Below, in pieces: positions 1-7,199 of a DNA stretch of 18,263 nucleotides; positions within the stretch are counted from its first letter, which is position 1; each line of letters opens with the position of its first letter. Made by a program: the position numbers and the translations under genes. The DNA comes from Acidobacteriota bacterium (GTDB lineage Bacteria > Acidobacteriota > UBA6911 > RPQK01). The stretch covers positions 1-18,263 of the forward strand of contig RPQK01000048.1 of assembly GCA_003819755.1 (NCBI GenBank), given 5' to 3'. The notes beneath the pieces were generated by a model. It ran no database searches. It worked only from the letters and a program-made list of their open reading frames with translations, and was not told the DNA's origin.

Positions 1-773
1 AGAATCCTCCGGCCCCCGAAGCCGGCGAGCGGCTCCCCGGTTGCCAAAAGGCGTTCCAGGCCGTTGGTCTGGGAGTAACGGAAAAGACCCTGCTGCTCGG
101 GATTGATGCGGGTTTGGAATACTACGGCTCCTTGTTCATTAAGCCTCACGCCCTCAAAACCCTGAATCGTTCCTCCGCCTGGTGCGAGTTGTTCCGCCTC
201 GGCGATGACCCTCGTTTCTCCCGTCCTCGAGTCTGAAAAGTAGAGCTGCCATTTGGAGACCAGGGAGGAGCATGGAGGCGAGCTGCAGGGTGCCGAGGCC
301 AAAACACTGAAAGCCGCGTCGCCGGCATCATTCAGATCGAAAGAGGCGGAGTCGACAACGAGCAGGTGCCCTTCGGGCAGGTCCGCGGCCTCAAGGAGCA
401 CTCGCACAGCTCGATCCTGCTTGTCGAAGAGGAAGACCGCCCCGACCTCGTCATCGAGCATCGCCGGGAAAAGGACGTCTGCCTGGTTGTTGAATGCGAG
501 CCTGTCCGACAAACGGTGGTACTTGAGCCCGGCAACAGCCGATTCCGCCCCTTCGACAGCAATCGCGACCGTGGGGGTCCCGGGCAGGCTCAGAAAGACC
601 CCGGCGGGAAAGATGTCACCTCCGTTGAGGATGGCACGAAACGCCACAGCGCCGTTGTTGTTCATCTCCGCCGATGTGATTTGCGCGTACGTGGCGCCAA
701 GACCTGTGAGGCGAGAGCAGAGAGACAAAAAGACAATGAGAGCCAAGCGAAAAAGTGGGGTCCATGTCATCAT
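1..773 (-). CDS. Exported NxxGxxAF tandem-repeat protein, N-terminal part (3' end beyond the window)
   Basis: The minus frame stays open from two adjacent ATG codons (773 and 770) to the left edge, giving 257 residues without a stop. The N-terminus has a hydrophobic stretch (LFRLALIVFLSLCS) followed by small residues, as in a Sec signal peptide. Repeats of the pattern NxxGxxAF follow: NNNGAVAF at 38-45, a degenerate NNQADVLF, an exact NDAGDAAF and a near copy NEQGAVVF. This is the hallmark of the 'choice-of-anchor tandem repeat NxxGxxAF' family of surface proteins, whose biochemical role is unknown. Such proteins usually end in a sorting or anchor segment, which here would lie outside the window. 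A G-rich stretch (GGGGGAA) lies a few bases before ATG 773. Family assignment is fairly sure; function is not known. Confidence 0.8.
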   Translation of the reverse strand, partial: MMTWTPLFRLALIVFLSLCSRLTGLGATYAQITSAEMNNNGAVAFRAILNGGDIFPAGVFLSLPGTPTVAIAVEGAESAVAGLKYHRLSDRLAFNNQADVLFPAMLDDEVGAVFLFDKQDRAVRVLLEAADLPEGHLLVVDSASFDLNDAGDAAFSVLASAPCSSPPCSSLVSKWQLYFSDSRTGETRVIAEAEQLAPGGGTIQGFEGVRLNEQGAVVFQTRINPEQQGLFRYSQTNGLERLLATGEPLAGFGGRRI

Positions 774-1058
774 ACGATTCCCCCGGATTCCGCCTCTAAC
801 GTCATCGTACAACCAAACACTGTTCGCCGTTCAGCGTTCAGCGTTCCCCGTTTCTGGGTTCAAAACTTCGCTCTCAAGGTTGACCCCTAACAGCTGCGAT
901 GATTTTAGCATTACTCGACCCACGCCTGTGAGCCTCCGAAGAAGAGTCGCCCGTCCGACTCGGGGCAGGCACGATTTTTTCATTAACTTACGGGCACCCA
1001 GTTTGAGCATCCGACGGCGAGTTGATGTGAAAGCGGCGCGCCCGGCCCGCTCGCGACC
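774..1058. other. Intergenic stretch with a short 7-bp tandem repeat
   Basis: I see no convincing gene here. The only structure is a run of imperfect 7-bp units (GTTCAGC and variants) at 822-856, just upstream of the NxxGxxAF gene. The long plus-strand frame crossing this region (253-1215) is the opposite strand of the NxxGxxAF gene for most of its length and has an arginine/serine-rich shadow composition. Confidence 0.5.
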
Positions 1059-1368
1059 CTACGGAAGTGCCTCGTTTATCATCTTCCCGCACGGCCATAG
1101 TGTAAAAATGGCTTCACGCTTTTCAGGAACCACTTCTAGGCGGTACTCGCCGGTGTTGTGCCGATCTGCAAATTCAAGATCTGGGTTTTCGCCCAAGTCC
1201 GGAATTCGGTCGTAATGCCAGTGCGGGGATGCCCCCCCCGCCGTTGCGGTGGACCGTACATAATCCAGACTCGATGCCGACACTGAGGACTTCCGCCAGG
1301 AATGCCACCGTACTCACCAAATGCTCGAACCCTACCTCTACCGGCACCGGATTTTCTCAGACCAATTC
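1059..1368 (-). pseudogene. Frameshifted remnant of a GWxTD-domain protein
   Basis: Two minus-strand frames together resemble the GWxTD domain found in many acidobacterial exported proteins. One frame reads FGEYGGIPG...HRVWIMYGPPQR, like the family core 'FG..GIPGW.TDRGRVYIMYGPPD'. The other continues as PHWHYDRIPDLGENPDLEFADR...GEYRL, like the following 'P.E.WYYR.IEG.G....EFVD..GTGEYRL' block, and ends with a TAG at 1059-1061. The switch lies at an eight-C run on the plus strand (1232-1239); one extra base there would join the frames. The GWxTD signature itself is degraded (GGSPQ) and I find no intact start, signal peptide or upstream half. It is probably a decayed gene fragment rather than a single sequencing error. 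The left boundary is firm, the right boundary approximate. Confidence 0.5.
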
Positions 1369-1412
1369 TCACACCAGACCGCGTCCGATCTTCCCGGCCG
1401 GCCCGCTGGATA

Positions 1413-1721
1413 CTAGGCCGCTTCAAGGGGACGTACGTCGCTTTTGATGCGCTCAGCCGAAGCCCGCTGTGCGACCTCCAGGTCATAGGCCGACTGAAGA
1501 TTCATCCAGAACTCCGGGCTGTTTCCAAAGAACCGCGCGAGACGCAAGGCCGTATCAGCGCTGACGCTACGCCGTCCGTTAACGATCTCGCTGATGCGGG
1601 TCACCGGAACCCGGAGATCGCGTGCCAGCCTGTTAATGCTTATTTTCAACGGCCGCATCAGGTCTTCCCGAAGTATCTCTCCTGGGTGCACTGGCGGCAT
1701 CAGGTTGCTCTTTTTCGGCAT
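1413..1721 (-). CDS. higA: HigA-type antitoxin (XRE-family HTH)
   Basis: This 102-residue protein has the typical HigA opening (MPPVHPGEILREDLM) and a helix-turn-helix at about 28-52 (ISINRLARDLRVPVTRISEI). It is followed by the family-typical SADTALRLARFFGNSPEFWMNLQ segment that ends most HigA antitoxins. In this family the antitoxin neutralises the HigB mRNA interferase and represses its own operon. The gene starts 9 bases after the end of the toxin gene, so the order is toxin first, as usual for higBA and opposite to most toxin-antitoxin pairs. Length and motifs are normal and there is no sign of decay. Identification is strong; the cognate pairing with the upstream toxin is inferred from adjacency. 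Confidence 0.93.
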   Translation of the reverse strand: MPKKSNLMPPVHPGEILREDLMRPLKISINRLARDLRVPVTRISEIVNGRRSVSADTALRLARFFGNSPEFWMNLQSAYDLEVAQRASAERIKSDVRPLEAA

Positions 1722-1730
1722 GATTACCTC

Positions 1731-2009
1731 TCAGTGATAGTCAACGATTTCGACGTCGTAAGTCTCTCCTTCTCCCCAAACAAAGCAGATTCGGAACTGG
1801 TCGTTGACTCGTATGCTGTGCTGGCCCTCGCGATCGCCCTTGAGCGCCTCCAGGTGATTGCCCGGGAAGACTGACAAATCGGCTAATTCGTGATCCGCGG
1901 CCAATTGCCGGAGTTTCCTCTGAGCCACGCGCGCGAAAGCCGAAAAACGCTTCGGTTTCTCGCCTGCGAACAGGGCTTCTGTGTGCTTACAGCGAAAGGA
2001 CCGTATCAA
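1731..2009 (-). CDS. higB: HigB-type toxin (RelE-superfamily mRNA interferase)
   Basis: This 92-residue protein matches the HigB/RelE-type toxin fold. It opens with IRSFRCKHTEALF and contains the KRFSAFARVAQRKLRQL helix. Next come the NHLEALKGDREGQHSIRVNDQFRICF core and a C-terminal VEIVDYH. Family members cleave translated mRNA in the ribosomal A site. The conserved basic and aromatic residues of the core (the KGDR, SIRVND and QFRICF segments) are all present, so the toxin looks intact. The start codon is TTG; the N-terminus MIRSFR is what most HigB proteins show, which supports this start. No strong ribosome-binding site is visible upstream. A perfect 12-bp palindrome overlaps the start and may be the operator. 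Confidence 0.93.
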   Translation of the reverse strand: MIRSFRCKHTEALFAGEKPKRFSAFARVAQRKLRQLAADHELADLSVFPGNHLEALKGDREGQHSIRVNDQFRICFVWGEGETYDVEIVDYH

Positions 2010-2019
2010 TCGCGCGATT
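2008..2019. promoter_or_regulatory. Perfect 12-bp palindrome at the higB start, candidate HigA operator
   Basis: The sequence AATCGCGCGATT is its own reverse complement and overlaps the TTG start of higB. HigA-type antitoxins autoregulate through palindromes in their promoter region, so this is a plausible operator. On the minus strand a TAGAAT-like -10 element lies just upstream. I could not match a convincing -35 box. Confidence 0.4.
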
Positions 2020-2054
2020 CTATCACTCGACGCGTATAACGCGCCACAGGATAA

Positions 2055-2069
2055 CCGCCTTCAGGGCGG
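2055..2069 (-). terminator. Short GC hairpin downstream of the phosphoramidate operon
   Basis: CCGCC and GGCGG flank a 5-base loop about 45 bases past the methyltransferase stop codon. On the minus strand the stem is not followed by a clear T run, so it is at best a weak intrinsic terminator. It also sits between the operon and higB. Confidence 0.3.
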
Positions 2070-2114
2070 CGCACGGGGCTGGTAATAATCTTAACCGATG
2101 GGCCACTTGTCGGC

Positions 2115-2873
2115 TCATTCGCGACTCACCCGTTGCGCCAGCCAGGCGCGAGTTATGTAGCGGACCTCCATTGGCCCGGTTGAGACGTCGGGAAGGAGCA
2201 TTCGAATGCCGTCCAGGATAGAGGCAAGACAATCGCCGGCGTGGCGCCGCAAGGTTGCGTGTGATCGCCAGGCCTCCAGCCAGTCAACCGGATCTACCGT
2301 CTGCACATGATTGTGCTCGAGAATCTCTACGACCCGAAACAAATGGCCCGCTTCCATGAAGGGAGCCTGATCTTCGCGACGGGTGCCGTACCGGTAACCC
2401 GGCAGGAACGTATGAATCAATTTCTCAATCCGCTGTTGCAGCGGGTCGTTCAGGTCCCGAAAATTCCAGAGGCAGGCAAGCCACCCTCCCTGACAGAGAA
2501 TCCGCCAGCTTTCCCTTAACGCGTGCTCTTGCTCGACGACGTTGAATGACGAGCCAAACGTCACCACGTCGAAATGAGAAGCGGGGAGCCCCGTATCCTC
2601 CGCTCTGGTATTGTGCCAGGTTACGGAGGGAAAAGCCCCGGTTCTCTGCTGGCCTATTCTTCTCATGGCTGTGTTTGGCTCCACGGCGGAAACTTGGAAG
2701 CCCCGCAGAGCAAGAGGGACGGTAAGGTTCCCGGTCCCGGCACCCATATCACAAACCCTCAGACCTGGCCGCCCGCCCAGTTGTCGGAGGAGATCGTCGA
2801 GAAGGACCGCGCTATAAGGGGGACGTTTGCGATAGGCATCAGCCAGTTGTGTATAGTCCCATTCGAGTTTCAA
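2115..2873 (-). CDS. Class I SAM-dependent methyltransferase, last gene of the phosphoramidate operon
   Basis: From the chosen TTG start the protein has 252 residues. The Rossmann SAM-binding motif I is VCDMGAGTGN (40-49), with the acidic residue after strand 2 in AVEPN (64-68). The segment AEDTGLPASHFDVVTFGSSFNVV (91-113) is the usual post-motif region of the UbiE/Methyltransf_11 type. The frame stays open to 2996, but that would overlap the preceding kinase gene by 127 bases. A TTG at 2873 overlaps the kinase stop as TTGA, gives the family-like start MKLEWDYTQLADAYRKRPPY, and has an AGGGG about 7 bases upstream. Placement at the end of a phosphoramidate donor operon suggests O-methylation of the phosphoramidate or its acceptor, by analogy with O-methyl phosphoramidate of Campylobacter. 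The substrate is not shown by the sequence. Confidence 0.85.
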   Translation of the reverse strand: MKLEWDYTQLADAYRKRPPYSAVLLDDLLRQLGGRPGLRVCDMGAGTGNLTVPLALRGFQVSAVEPNTAMRRIGQQRTGAFPSVTWHNTRAEDTGLPASHFDVVTFGSSFNVVEQEHALRESWRILCQGGWLACLWNFRDLNDPLQQRIEKLIHTFLPGYRYGTRREDQAPFMEAGHLFRVVEILEHNHVQTVDPVDWLEAWRSHATLRRHAGDCLASILDGIRMLLPDVSTGPMEVRYITRAWLAQRVSRE

Positions 2874-3466
2874 AGGCCGCCCCTGGTTTGCCTGATTCTG
2901 GTAGATACCTCTTGCCACAGCGTCTCGGCGCTTTCCTGTGGTGTTCGGGTACCATCGTTGTCGATTGTCATATCGGGACTCGATGGGTACTCGCAAGGGA
3001 GGTCTTTCCCGACGACCATGTTCGCGCTCGCACCAGACCGCCCGCTGTAGAGGCCTCTCTGATCCCTTGCGACCAGGACCTCCATCGGCGCCCGGATATA
3101 CACTTCAAAGTAATGTGAGAGGTTCTTCCGGTTCCATTCACGACACTCTTCAAACATCGAAATAGTGGCGATCACGACGTTCAGACCGCGCTCTGAGAGC
3201 AACTTGCAGAGGAGCCCGTAGCGACGGGCGCACTCGAAGCGTTCTGAAATTGAATACCCGGCTTCGGGCATCACGACGCGGCGAAGCTCCTCCCCGTCCA
3301 GAACCACAGACCGCGGGTCATGCTTGACCAAGATCGAAAAGAAGTTGCGAGCTATGGTCGTCTTGCCGGCGCCGGCGAGCCCCGTGATCCAAAAGACCCA
3401 GCCCGATCCCTTGCCTGCGTCAGTTTCTGCAAGAACGTGGCGAGAATCCCGATTAGCGCCAGTCAT
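2870..3466 (-). CDS. APS-kinase-like enzyme, predicted cytidine diphosphoramidate kinase (Cj1415-like)
   Basis: This 198-residue P-loop kinase resembles CysC. The Walker A is GLAGAGKT (29-36, Lys35), followed by VVLDGEELRR (55-63), where APS kinases have a similar LDGD-LR element. Further on it has ATISMFEECREWNRKNL (100-116), RDQRGLYSG (134-142), NMVVGKDLPCEYPSSPD (149-165) and IDN. The second half differs from the classical APS-kinase 'SPxRxxR' segment and looks like the CysC relatives in surface-glycan clusters. In C. jejuni, Cj1415 phosphorylates the 3' hydroxyl of cytidine diphosphoramidate, giving a PAPS-like donor. The start at ATG 3466 overlaps the cytidylyltransferase stop by 14 bases and has GGGATGGAG just before it; the frame is open to 3559. 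A true sulfate-activating role is less likely because no sulfate adenylyltransferase is present. Family is sure; substrate is inferred from the operon. Confidence 0.82.
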   Translation of the reverse strand: MTGANRDSRHVLAETDAGKGSGWVFWITGLAGAGKTTIARNFFSILVKHDPRSVVLDGEELRRVVMPEAGYSISERFECARRYGLLCKLLSERGLNVVIATISMFEECREWNRKNLSHYFEVYIRAPMEVLVARDQRGLYSGRSGASANMVVGKDLPCEYPSSPDMTIDNDGTRTPQESAETLWQEVSTRIRQTRGGL

Positions 3467-4211
3467 GGCTCCATCCCCGGCTCGACCGCGCTCGATTCTC
3501 GTACAGTAATAGATCCTCGACGGTGTCCACTTCGCACCACCTTCCCGCGCCGGGGACACCGGCGATGCGGGCCCCGGAACGAATGAGCCGGGCCAGGAGC
3601 GCGGTGATATCCAGGCGCCTTACCTCCGGCTCGCCCATGCCGGACAGACAACTGAGGATTTGTTGCCAGCCGGAAGGGGTGAGTTTGACCAAACCGATGT
3701 ACTGTCCTTGCACCGAATCCAGAGAGCGAACCTTCTGCCCTATTTCCTGGATCCGCCCGTCGCTCTCCCGAAATGACTCGGCATCGACTTCCGGCTGTTC
3801 AAACCTGTCTTCCCAAAGCTCTCGCCAGCGAGTGTCATAGGCGACGGCAATGTCCGCCGGCGAACCCCGGAGAAGCGACACCCAGTCGGGATGGTAGACA
3901 ATATCGCTGTAAGCAACGAGAGAGGCGGCCTCCTGCAGCCAGCGGGACGCCACCAGCAGCGAGGAAACGATACTCGACGTGGCCCATTCGGGATTGTGAA
4001 AAGACTGCAGCTCGTAAGGAATCAGCAGGTTAGCCAGGTAACCCGTTACCAGGCAGATTTGCGAAATGCCGCCCTCTCGTAGAGCCGTGAGCTGCCAGTC
4101 GAGCATCGGCCGCCCAGCGAGCGGGAGCAGGCACTTCGGTCGATTCCCGGTCAGGCGGCCAACGCGGGAACCTCGGCCGGCGGCAAGGATGAGCGCCCTG
4201 TTACAGTTCAT
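3453..4211 (-). CDS. Nucleotidyltransferase, predicted CTP:phosphoglutamine cytidylyltransferase (Cj1416-like)
   Basis: This 252-residue protein has the sugar-nucleotidyltransferase fold. The signature LILAAGRGSRVGRL lies at 7-20, and PKCLLPLAGRPML (25-37) holds the conserved Lys26. The metal-binding Asp is in YSDI (Asp103), GQYIGLVKL lies at 169-177, and a second metal-binding Asp is in WCEVDTVEDL (Asp229). It resembles LicC-like phosphocholine cytidylyltransferases, the group containing Cj1416, which joins CTP and L-glutamine phosphate to make CDP-L-glutamine. The start at ATG 4211 overlaps the preceding amidotransferase stop by 11 bases; the open frame reaches 4244, but the N-terminus MNCNRALILAAG is the family-typical one. 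The neighbouring glutamine kinase and amidohydrolase supply its substrate and use its product, which is the main argument for the specific reaction. Confidence 0.85.
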   Translation of the reverse strand: MNCNRALILAAGRGSRVGRLTGNRPKCLLPLAGRPMLDWQLTALREGGISQICLVTGYLANLLIPYELQSFHNPEWATSSIVSSLLVASRWLQEAASLVAYSDIVYHPDWVSLLRGSPADIAVAYDTRWRELWEDRFEQPEVDAESFRESDGRIQEIGQKVRSLDSVQGQYIGLVKLTPSGWQQILSCLSGMGEPEVRRLDITALLARLIRSGARIAGVPGAGRWCEVDTVEDLLLYENRARSSRGWSHDWR

Positions 4212-4839
4212 TGTAGAAATACCGGATGAGAGACAACCCGGCATCAGCCGCCTCGGGACCCCTTTCTGGATGCCACTGGGAGGCTATCGTTCGGCGCCGA
4301 GTGTTTACGAAACCTTCTACCACCCCATCCCCGGAGAGGGCCCATATCTCCAGTTCCGGCTGGAGCTTTTCGGCGAAGATCCCCCATTCGTGGTACGAGC
4401 TCACTTCGCTTCGACCAGCCAACAAATGCCGGCCGAGCTCGGTCGGAGCCTGGACTGGATGTGATCGTCCGGCGTGCACCTGAGCGCAAACCCGCTCGGG
4501 GAGGATTCCCGTTAAGAAATAGTGAATCAACTGGAGACCCCGGCAGACACCGAGGACCGGAAGGTTACGCCGGTAACAGAAGTCAAGCATTCGGCGCTCG
4601 CTGTCGTCTCGGACTGGACTCTGGCCGATGCTGTTTCCGCCGGTGAGGATGACCGCTTCCAGGCATAAGGCATCGAGTTGAGCCTCGGTCCGCTCTCCAA
4701 GATTCGGAAGCGGGAACCAGGTGATGTCCCCGAGCGCCCGATAAAGAACCGCCGGCCAATCATGCGCCAGGCAATCATGTTGCTCTGCCCTGCCATGCAG
4801 CTGATCAACCCGCATGGACAAACCCAGGCGCTTAGACAT
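4201..4839 (-). CDS. Class I glutamine amidotransferase-type hydrolase, predicted gamma-glutamyl-CDP-amidate hydrolase (Cj1417-like)
   Basis: This 212-residue protein is a stand-alone class I GATase domain, close to the peptidase C26/PuuD-like group. LTGGNSIG (65-72) is the conserved oxyanion-region loop. The nucleophile is Cys99 in GVCRGLQLI, and the His and Glu of the triad are in QWHPER (His190, Glu192). In C. jejuni, Cj1417 hydrolyses CDP-L-glutamine to cytidine diphosphoramidate and L-glutamate, so the amide nitrogen of glutamine becomes the phosphoramidate nitrogen. The ATG start overlaps the stop of the glutamine kinase gene by 8 bases, which implies translational coupling. An amidotransferase with no synthase partner, sitting between a glutamine kinase and a cytidylyltransferase, fits this pathway better than general glutamine metabolism. 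All catalytic residues are present. Confidence 0.85.
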   Translation of the reverse strand: MSKRLGLSMRVDQLHGRAEQHDCLAHDWPAVLYRALGDITWFPLPNLGERTEAQLDALCLEAVILTGGNSIGQSPVRDDSERRMLDFCYRRNLPVLGVCRGLQLIHYFLTGILPERVCAQVHAGRSHPVQAPTELGRHLLAGRSEVSSYHEWGIFAEKLQPELEIWALSGDGVVEGFVNTRRRTIASQWHPERGPEAADAGLSLIRYFYNEL

Positions 4840-7195
4840 ACAGACCTCGAACAGTGCCCTCGCCGCAACTCAATTCTATGCGCGGCGACACGGCTAGAGC
4901 CTCGAACAGAGGCTCACCTACCCCAATTGCCGCCGGCAGCGACATCTCGGCGCATCGAATGGCCATGTGCGAGTTGCTTCCACCATATTTCGTGATCAGA
5001 CCTTCGATCCGTTCGCCGAAAATCCAGTCAAATCCCGGATCGGCGCTTTCGATTAAAACGATCTTGCCACGAAGAGCCGGGGGCGAGATCGTGTCGCCGG
5101 GGCCGACGCACGCAGGAGATCCTTCGGTTCTGAGGGTGGTCACGAAGTTGGGGGCAGTGTGACCTTCGACAATCCTGTAGACGTCCTGCGGCCCGATGAT
5201 GAGCTGCGGGAGTCGCACCGTCTCGTCGTCCTGGTATTGCCTTCTCCTGTGCTCAACCTGTTCGACGTGCTCCCGATTCGTCCCGCTCAAGGACTTCAGT
5301 GTAAGGAAGGACAAGTCATCCCTGCTTAAGCCGCATGTTTCGCCCCACCGGGCGATTAATTCGAGCGCATCAGACAGATTCCGCGAGAAAACGAACTTCG
5401 CGTATTCCCGCCCTTGGATTGCCCCACGGCAATACTCCAGTAGCTCCTCAGCATCAAAACGGAATCCTGCCTCCCCTGACAATTCATCGATTGATCTCCG
5501 CTCAGAAAAGGAAAGAGCGAATTCTCTTGAAGTGCGCTCCAATAAGACACCCGGGTGCGGATCGGCTTCGAACAACTCCAGACTCTGATCGTATCGGGAC
5601 GAGCGGATATCAAACGAGCTCGGCCGCAAGTGGCCAAAACGGCTGTTGAATAGCGCGACTGAAAGCCGGCCCGCCCGCACCTCGGCCAGCGCTTTCCCGA
5701 CCTCTCTTGCAGGCGAATGAAGTGAATTGCGAAAGGCGGATAACCTCGCAGGCTCCCAGGCGCCGCGGCTGACCAATGATCGCAGAAGTACCTCGGCAAT
5801 GAAGGCGTGACGCGCTGTGACGGCGAAGGGCAGGCTGCCCAGCTCATGACACTGGCGAAGCAGCAGCCTGAGAGGTCCCAACGAAACCGCCTGGGCACGC
5901 ACGGCTTCTTCAGATCTCCTGTTAAGGATGGACACTCGTCTTAGAGCGCGCGCCAACGACCCGTTCAACCGGACGCATTGCCTGGTCAGATCGATGAGCC
6001 TTCTCCGGTATTCCTGATAGGCGCTCGGCCGGAGGAGCCCGGGGTACCAGGAACGATGGTTGGCCTCGAAACAAAAATCGTAAACGGTTTGGACGATTTC
6101 GAACTCCACCTTGTCGTGAAGATGGGGATGCAAGCACAGCCGGGAGATCCACGCGTCAGCGAGCAACTCCTCCGTTAATACGCTCACGCCGGCGGGCAAC
6201 AGCGAGTTGAAGCTGTTGCGCACGTCGACAAACGGCCGCCCGGCTAAAAGCCTGATCAGGGGCTGCGCCGCGACTTCTTTGTAGCCCATGCCGGCACGCG
6301 CGACCCGCCAGGCTCTGCGGCCGATCAGCGCCTGGAAAAGTGATACCGCCAGAGGACGCGGATGAGGACCAAGGAGTTCTGCCGGGTTCCAGTCGGGCAT
6401 CTGCCCGAGCACGGTGCGAGAACCGGCCAGACCCCGCACCGGTTTCGAGAATTCCGCAATCTGGCCGGCTAGTTGTCGCAGCAGGATCGAGTGGCGCCTG
6501 ACCGAGATCCGACTGGAGGGACAAGCGGGCAGCCGCCGGACCTGCAGCAACACCGGCACACCCGCCCGGGTGATGGCGAATTCAACATCGAGCGGCCCTT
6601 GTCCGAACAAATCCTCCAGCTCCCGGGTAAGGGCGAACGCCTTCACAGCCGTTTCCGAAAGCATCAGGCGTCCGAGCGCGACCCGCGCAATGATTTCACG
6701 CTTACAGCTTCTTCTGCCGCTCGTCACGATGTCGGTGGCGCCCGTCTCGTCGTCGTACTCGAGGATGTAGTATGGCGCGCCGGTGCCCGGTTGACGCGTG
6801 AAGACCACGCCGCTCACTCGAACGTCCTCCGCGAATTCCTGAACGAGGATCTGGTCTCTCGGATCGTTGCGCATGCTGTTGCTAACCGCGTCTATGGCGC
6901 GCGTTAGCTGGCTCGCGTCGCACTTGACCGCAAGACATGATCGGAAATGCCCTGCCATTGACAAGTCCTGACCATCCTCACGAAAAGAGGAGCTGCGAAC
7001 GGCGAGAGTCCGTCCGGCAAACTTTGCCAGTATTCCGGACAGGATTCCTGGACGGTCGGAGCGCCAATCAGAGACGGCGAAACACAACAAGTCAGGCACA
7101 ACCGCAGTTTTCAGTCTTCCTTGCAGCGCGGCCAACGTCGCGGCTTTTGTCGAGCCAGCCGGCAGCGCGGAGGTTCTTCCTCCCAACCCTGCCAT
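4832..7195 (-). CDS. PEP-synthase-like enzyme, predicted glutamine kinase (Cj1418-like)
   Basis: This roughly 787-residue protein has an ATP-grasp domain of the PPDK/PEP-synthase type at its N-terminus. AVRSSSFRED (65-74) and SMAGHF bind ATP, QILVQEF...VSGVVFTRQP lies at about 116-136, and LDVEFAI...VPVLLQVRRL at 202-222. A long linker follows, then a C-terminal phosphohistidine swivel domain with TKYGGSNSHMAIRCAE; the phosphorylated His is about residue 743. Pyruvate-binding TIM-barrel sequences are not seen. Cj1418 uses this layout to make L-glutamine phosphate from glutamine and ATP, releasing AMP and phosphate. The start is uncertain: ATG 7195 lies 4 bases after the radical SAM stop, ATG 7228 would overlap it by 29 bases, and the frame opens at 7282. 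None has a strong ribosome-binding site. Rifampicin phosphotransferase is an alternative by fold, but the neighbours point to glutamine kinase. Confidence 0.85.
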   Translation of the reverse strand: MAGLGGRTSALPAGSTKAATLAALQGRLKTAVVPDLLCFAVSDWRSDRPGILSGILAKFAGRTLAVRSSSFREDGQDLSMAGHFRSCLAVKCDASQLTRAIDAVSNSMRNDPRDQILVQEFAEDVRVSGVVFTRQPGTGAPYYILEYDDETGATDIVTSGRRSCKREIIARVALGRLMLSETAVKAFALTRELEDLFGQGPLDVEFAITRAGVPVLLQVRRLPACPSSRISVRRHSILLRQLAGQIAEFSKPVRGLAGSRTVLGQMPDWNPAELLGPHPRPLAVSLFQALIGRRAWRVARAGMGYKEVAAQPLIRLLAGRPFVDVRNSFNSLLPAGVSVLTEELLADAWISRLCLHPHLHDKVEFEIVQTVYDFCFEANHRSWYPGLLRPSAYQEYRRRLIDLTRQCVRLNGSLARALRRVSILNRRSEEAVRAQAVSLGPLRLLLRQCHELGSLPFAVTARHAFIAEVLLRSLVSRGAWEPARLSAFRNSLHSPAREVGKALAEVRAGRLSVALFNSRFGHLRPSSFDIRSSRYDQSLELFEADPHPGVLLERTSREFALSFSERRSIDELSGEAGFRFDAEELLEYCRGAIQGREYAKFVFSRNLSDALELIARWGETCGLSRDDLSFLTLKSLSGTNREHVEQVEHRRRQYQDDETVRLPQLIIGPQDVYRIVEGHTAPNFVTTLRTEGSPACVGPGDTISPPALRGKIVLIESADPGFDWIFGERIEGLITKYGGSNSHMAIRCAEMSLPAAIGVGEPLFEALAVSPRIELSCGEGTVRGLYV

Positions 7196-7199
7196 CCAA

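Noticed and set aside
253..1215. 320-residue plus-strand open frame
   Set aside because: It runs opposite to the NxxGxxAF gene and the GWxTD remnant, is rich in Arg and Ser, and shows no recognisable motif.
2870..3466. Sulfate activation gene (cysC) for PAPS synthesis
   Set aside because: The fold fits, but there is no sulfate adenylyltransferase nearby, the second half lacks the classical APS-kinase segment, and the neighbours are the phosphoramidate enzymes.
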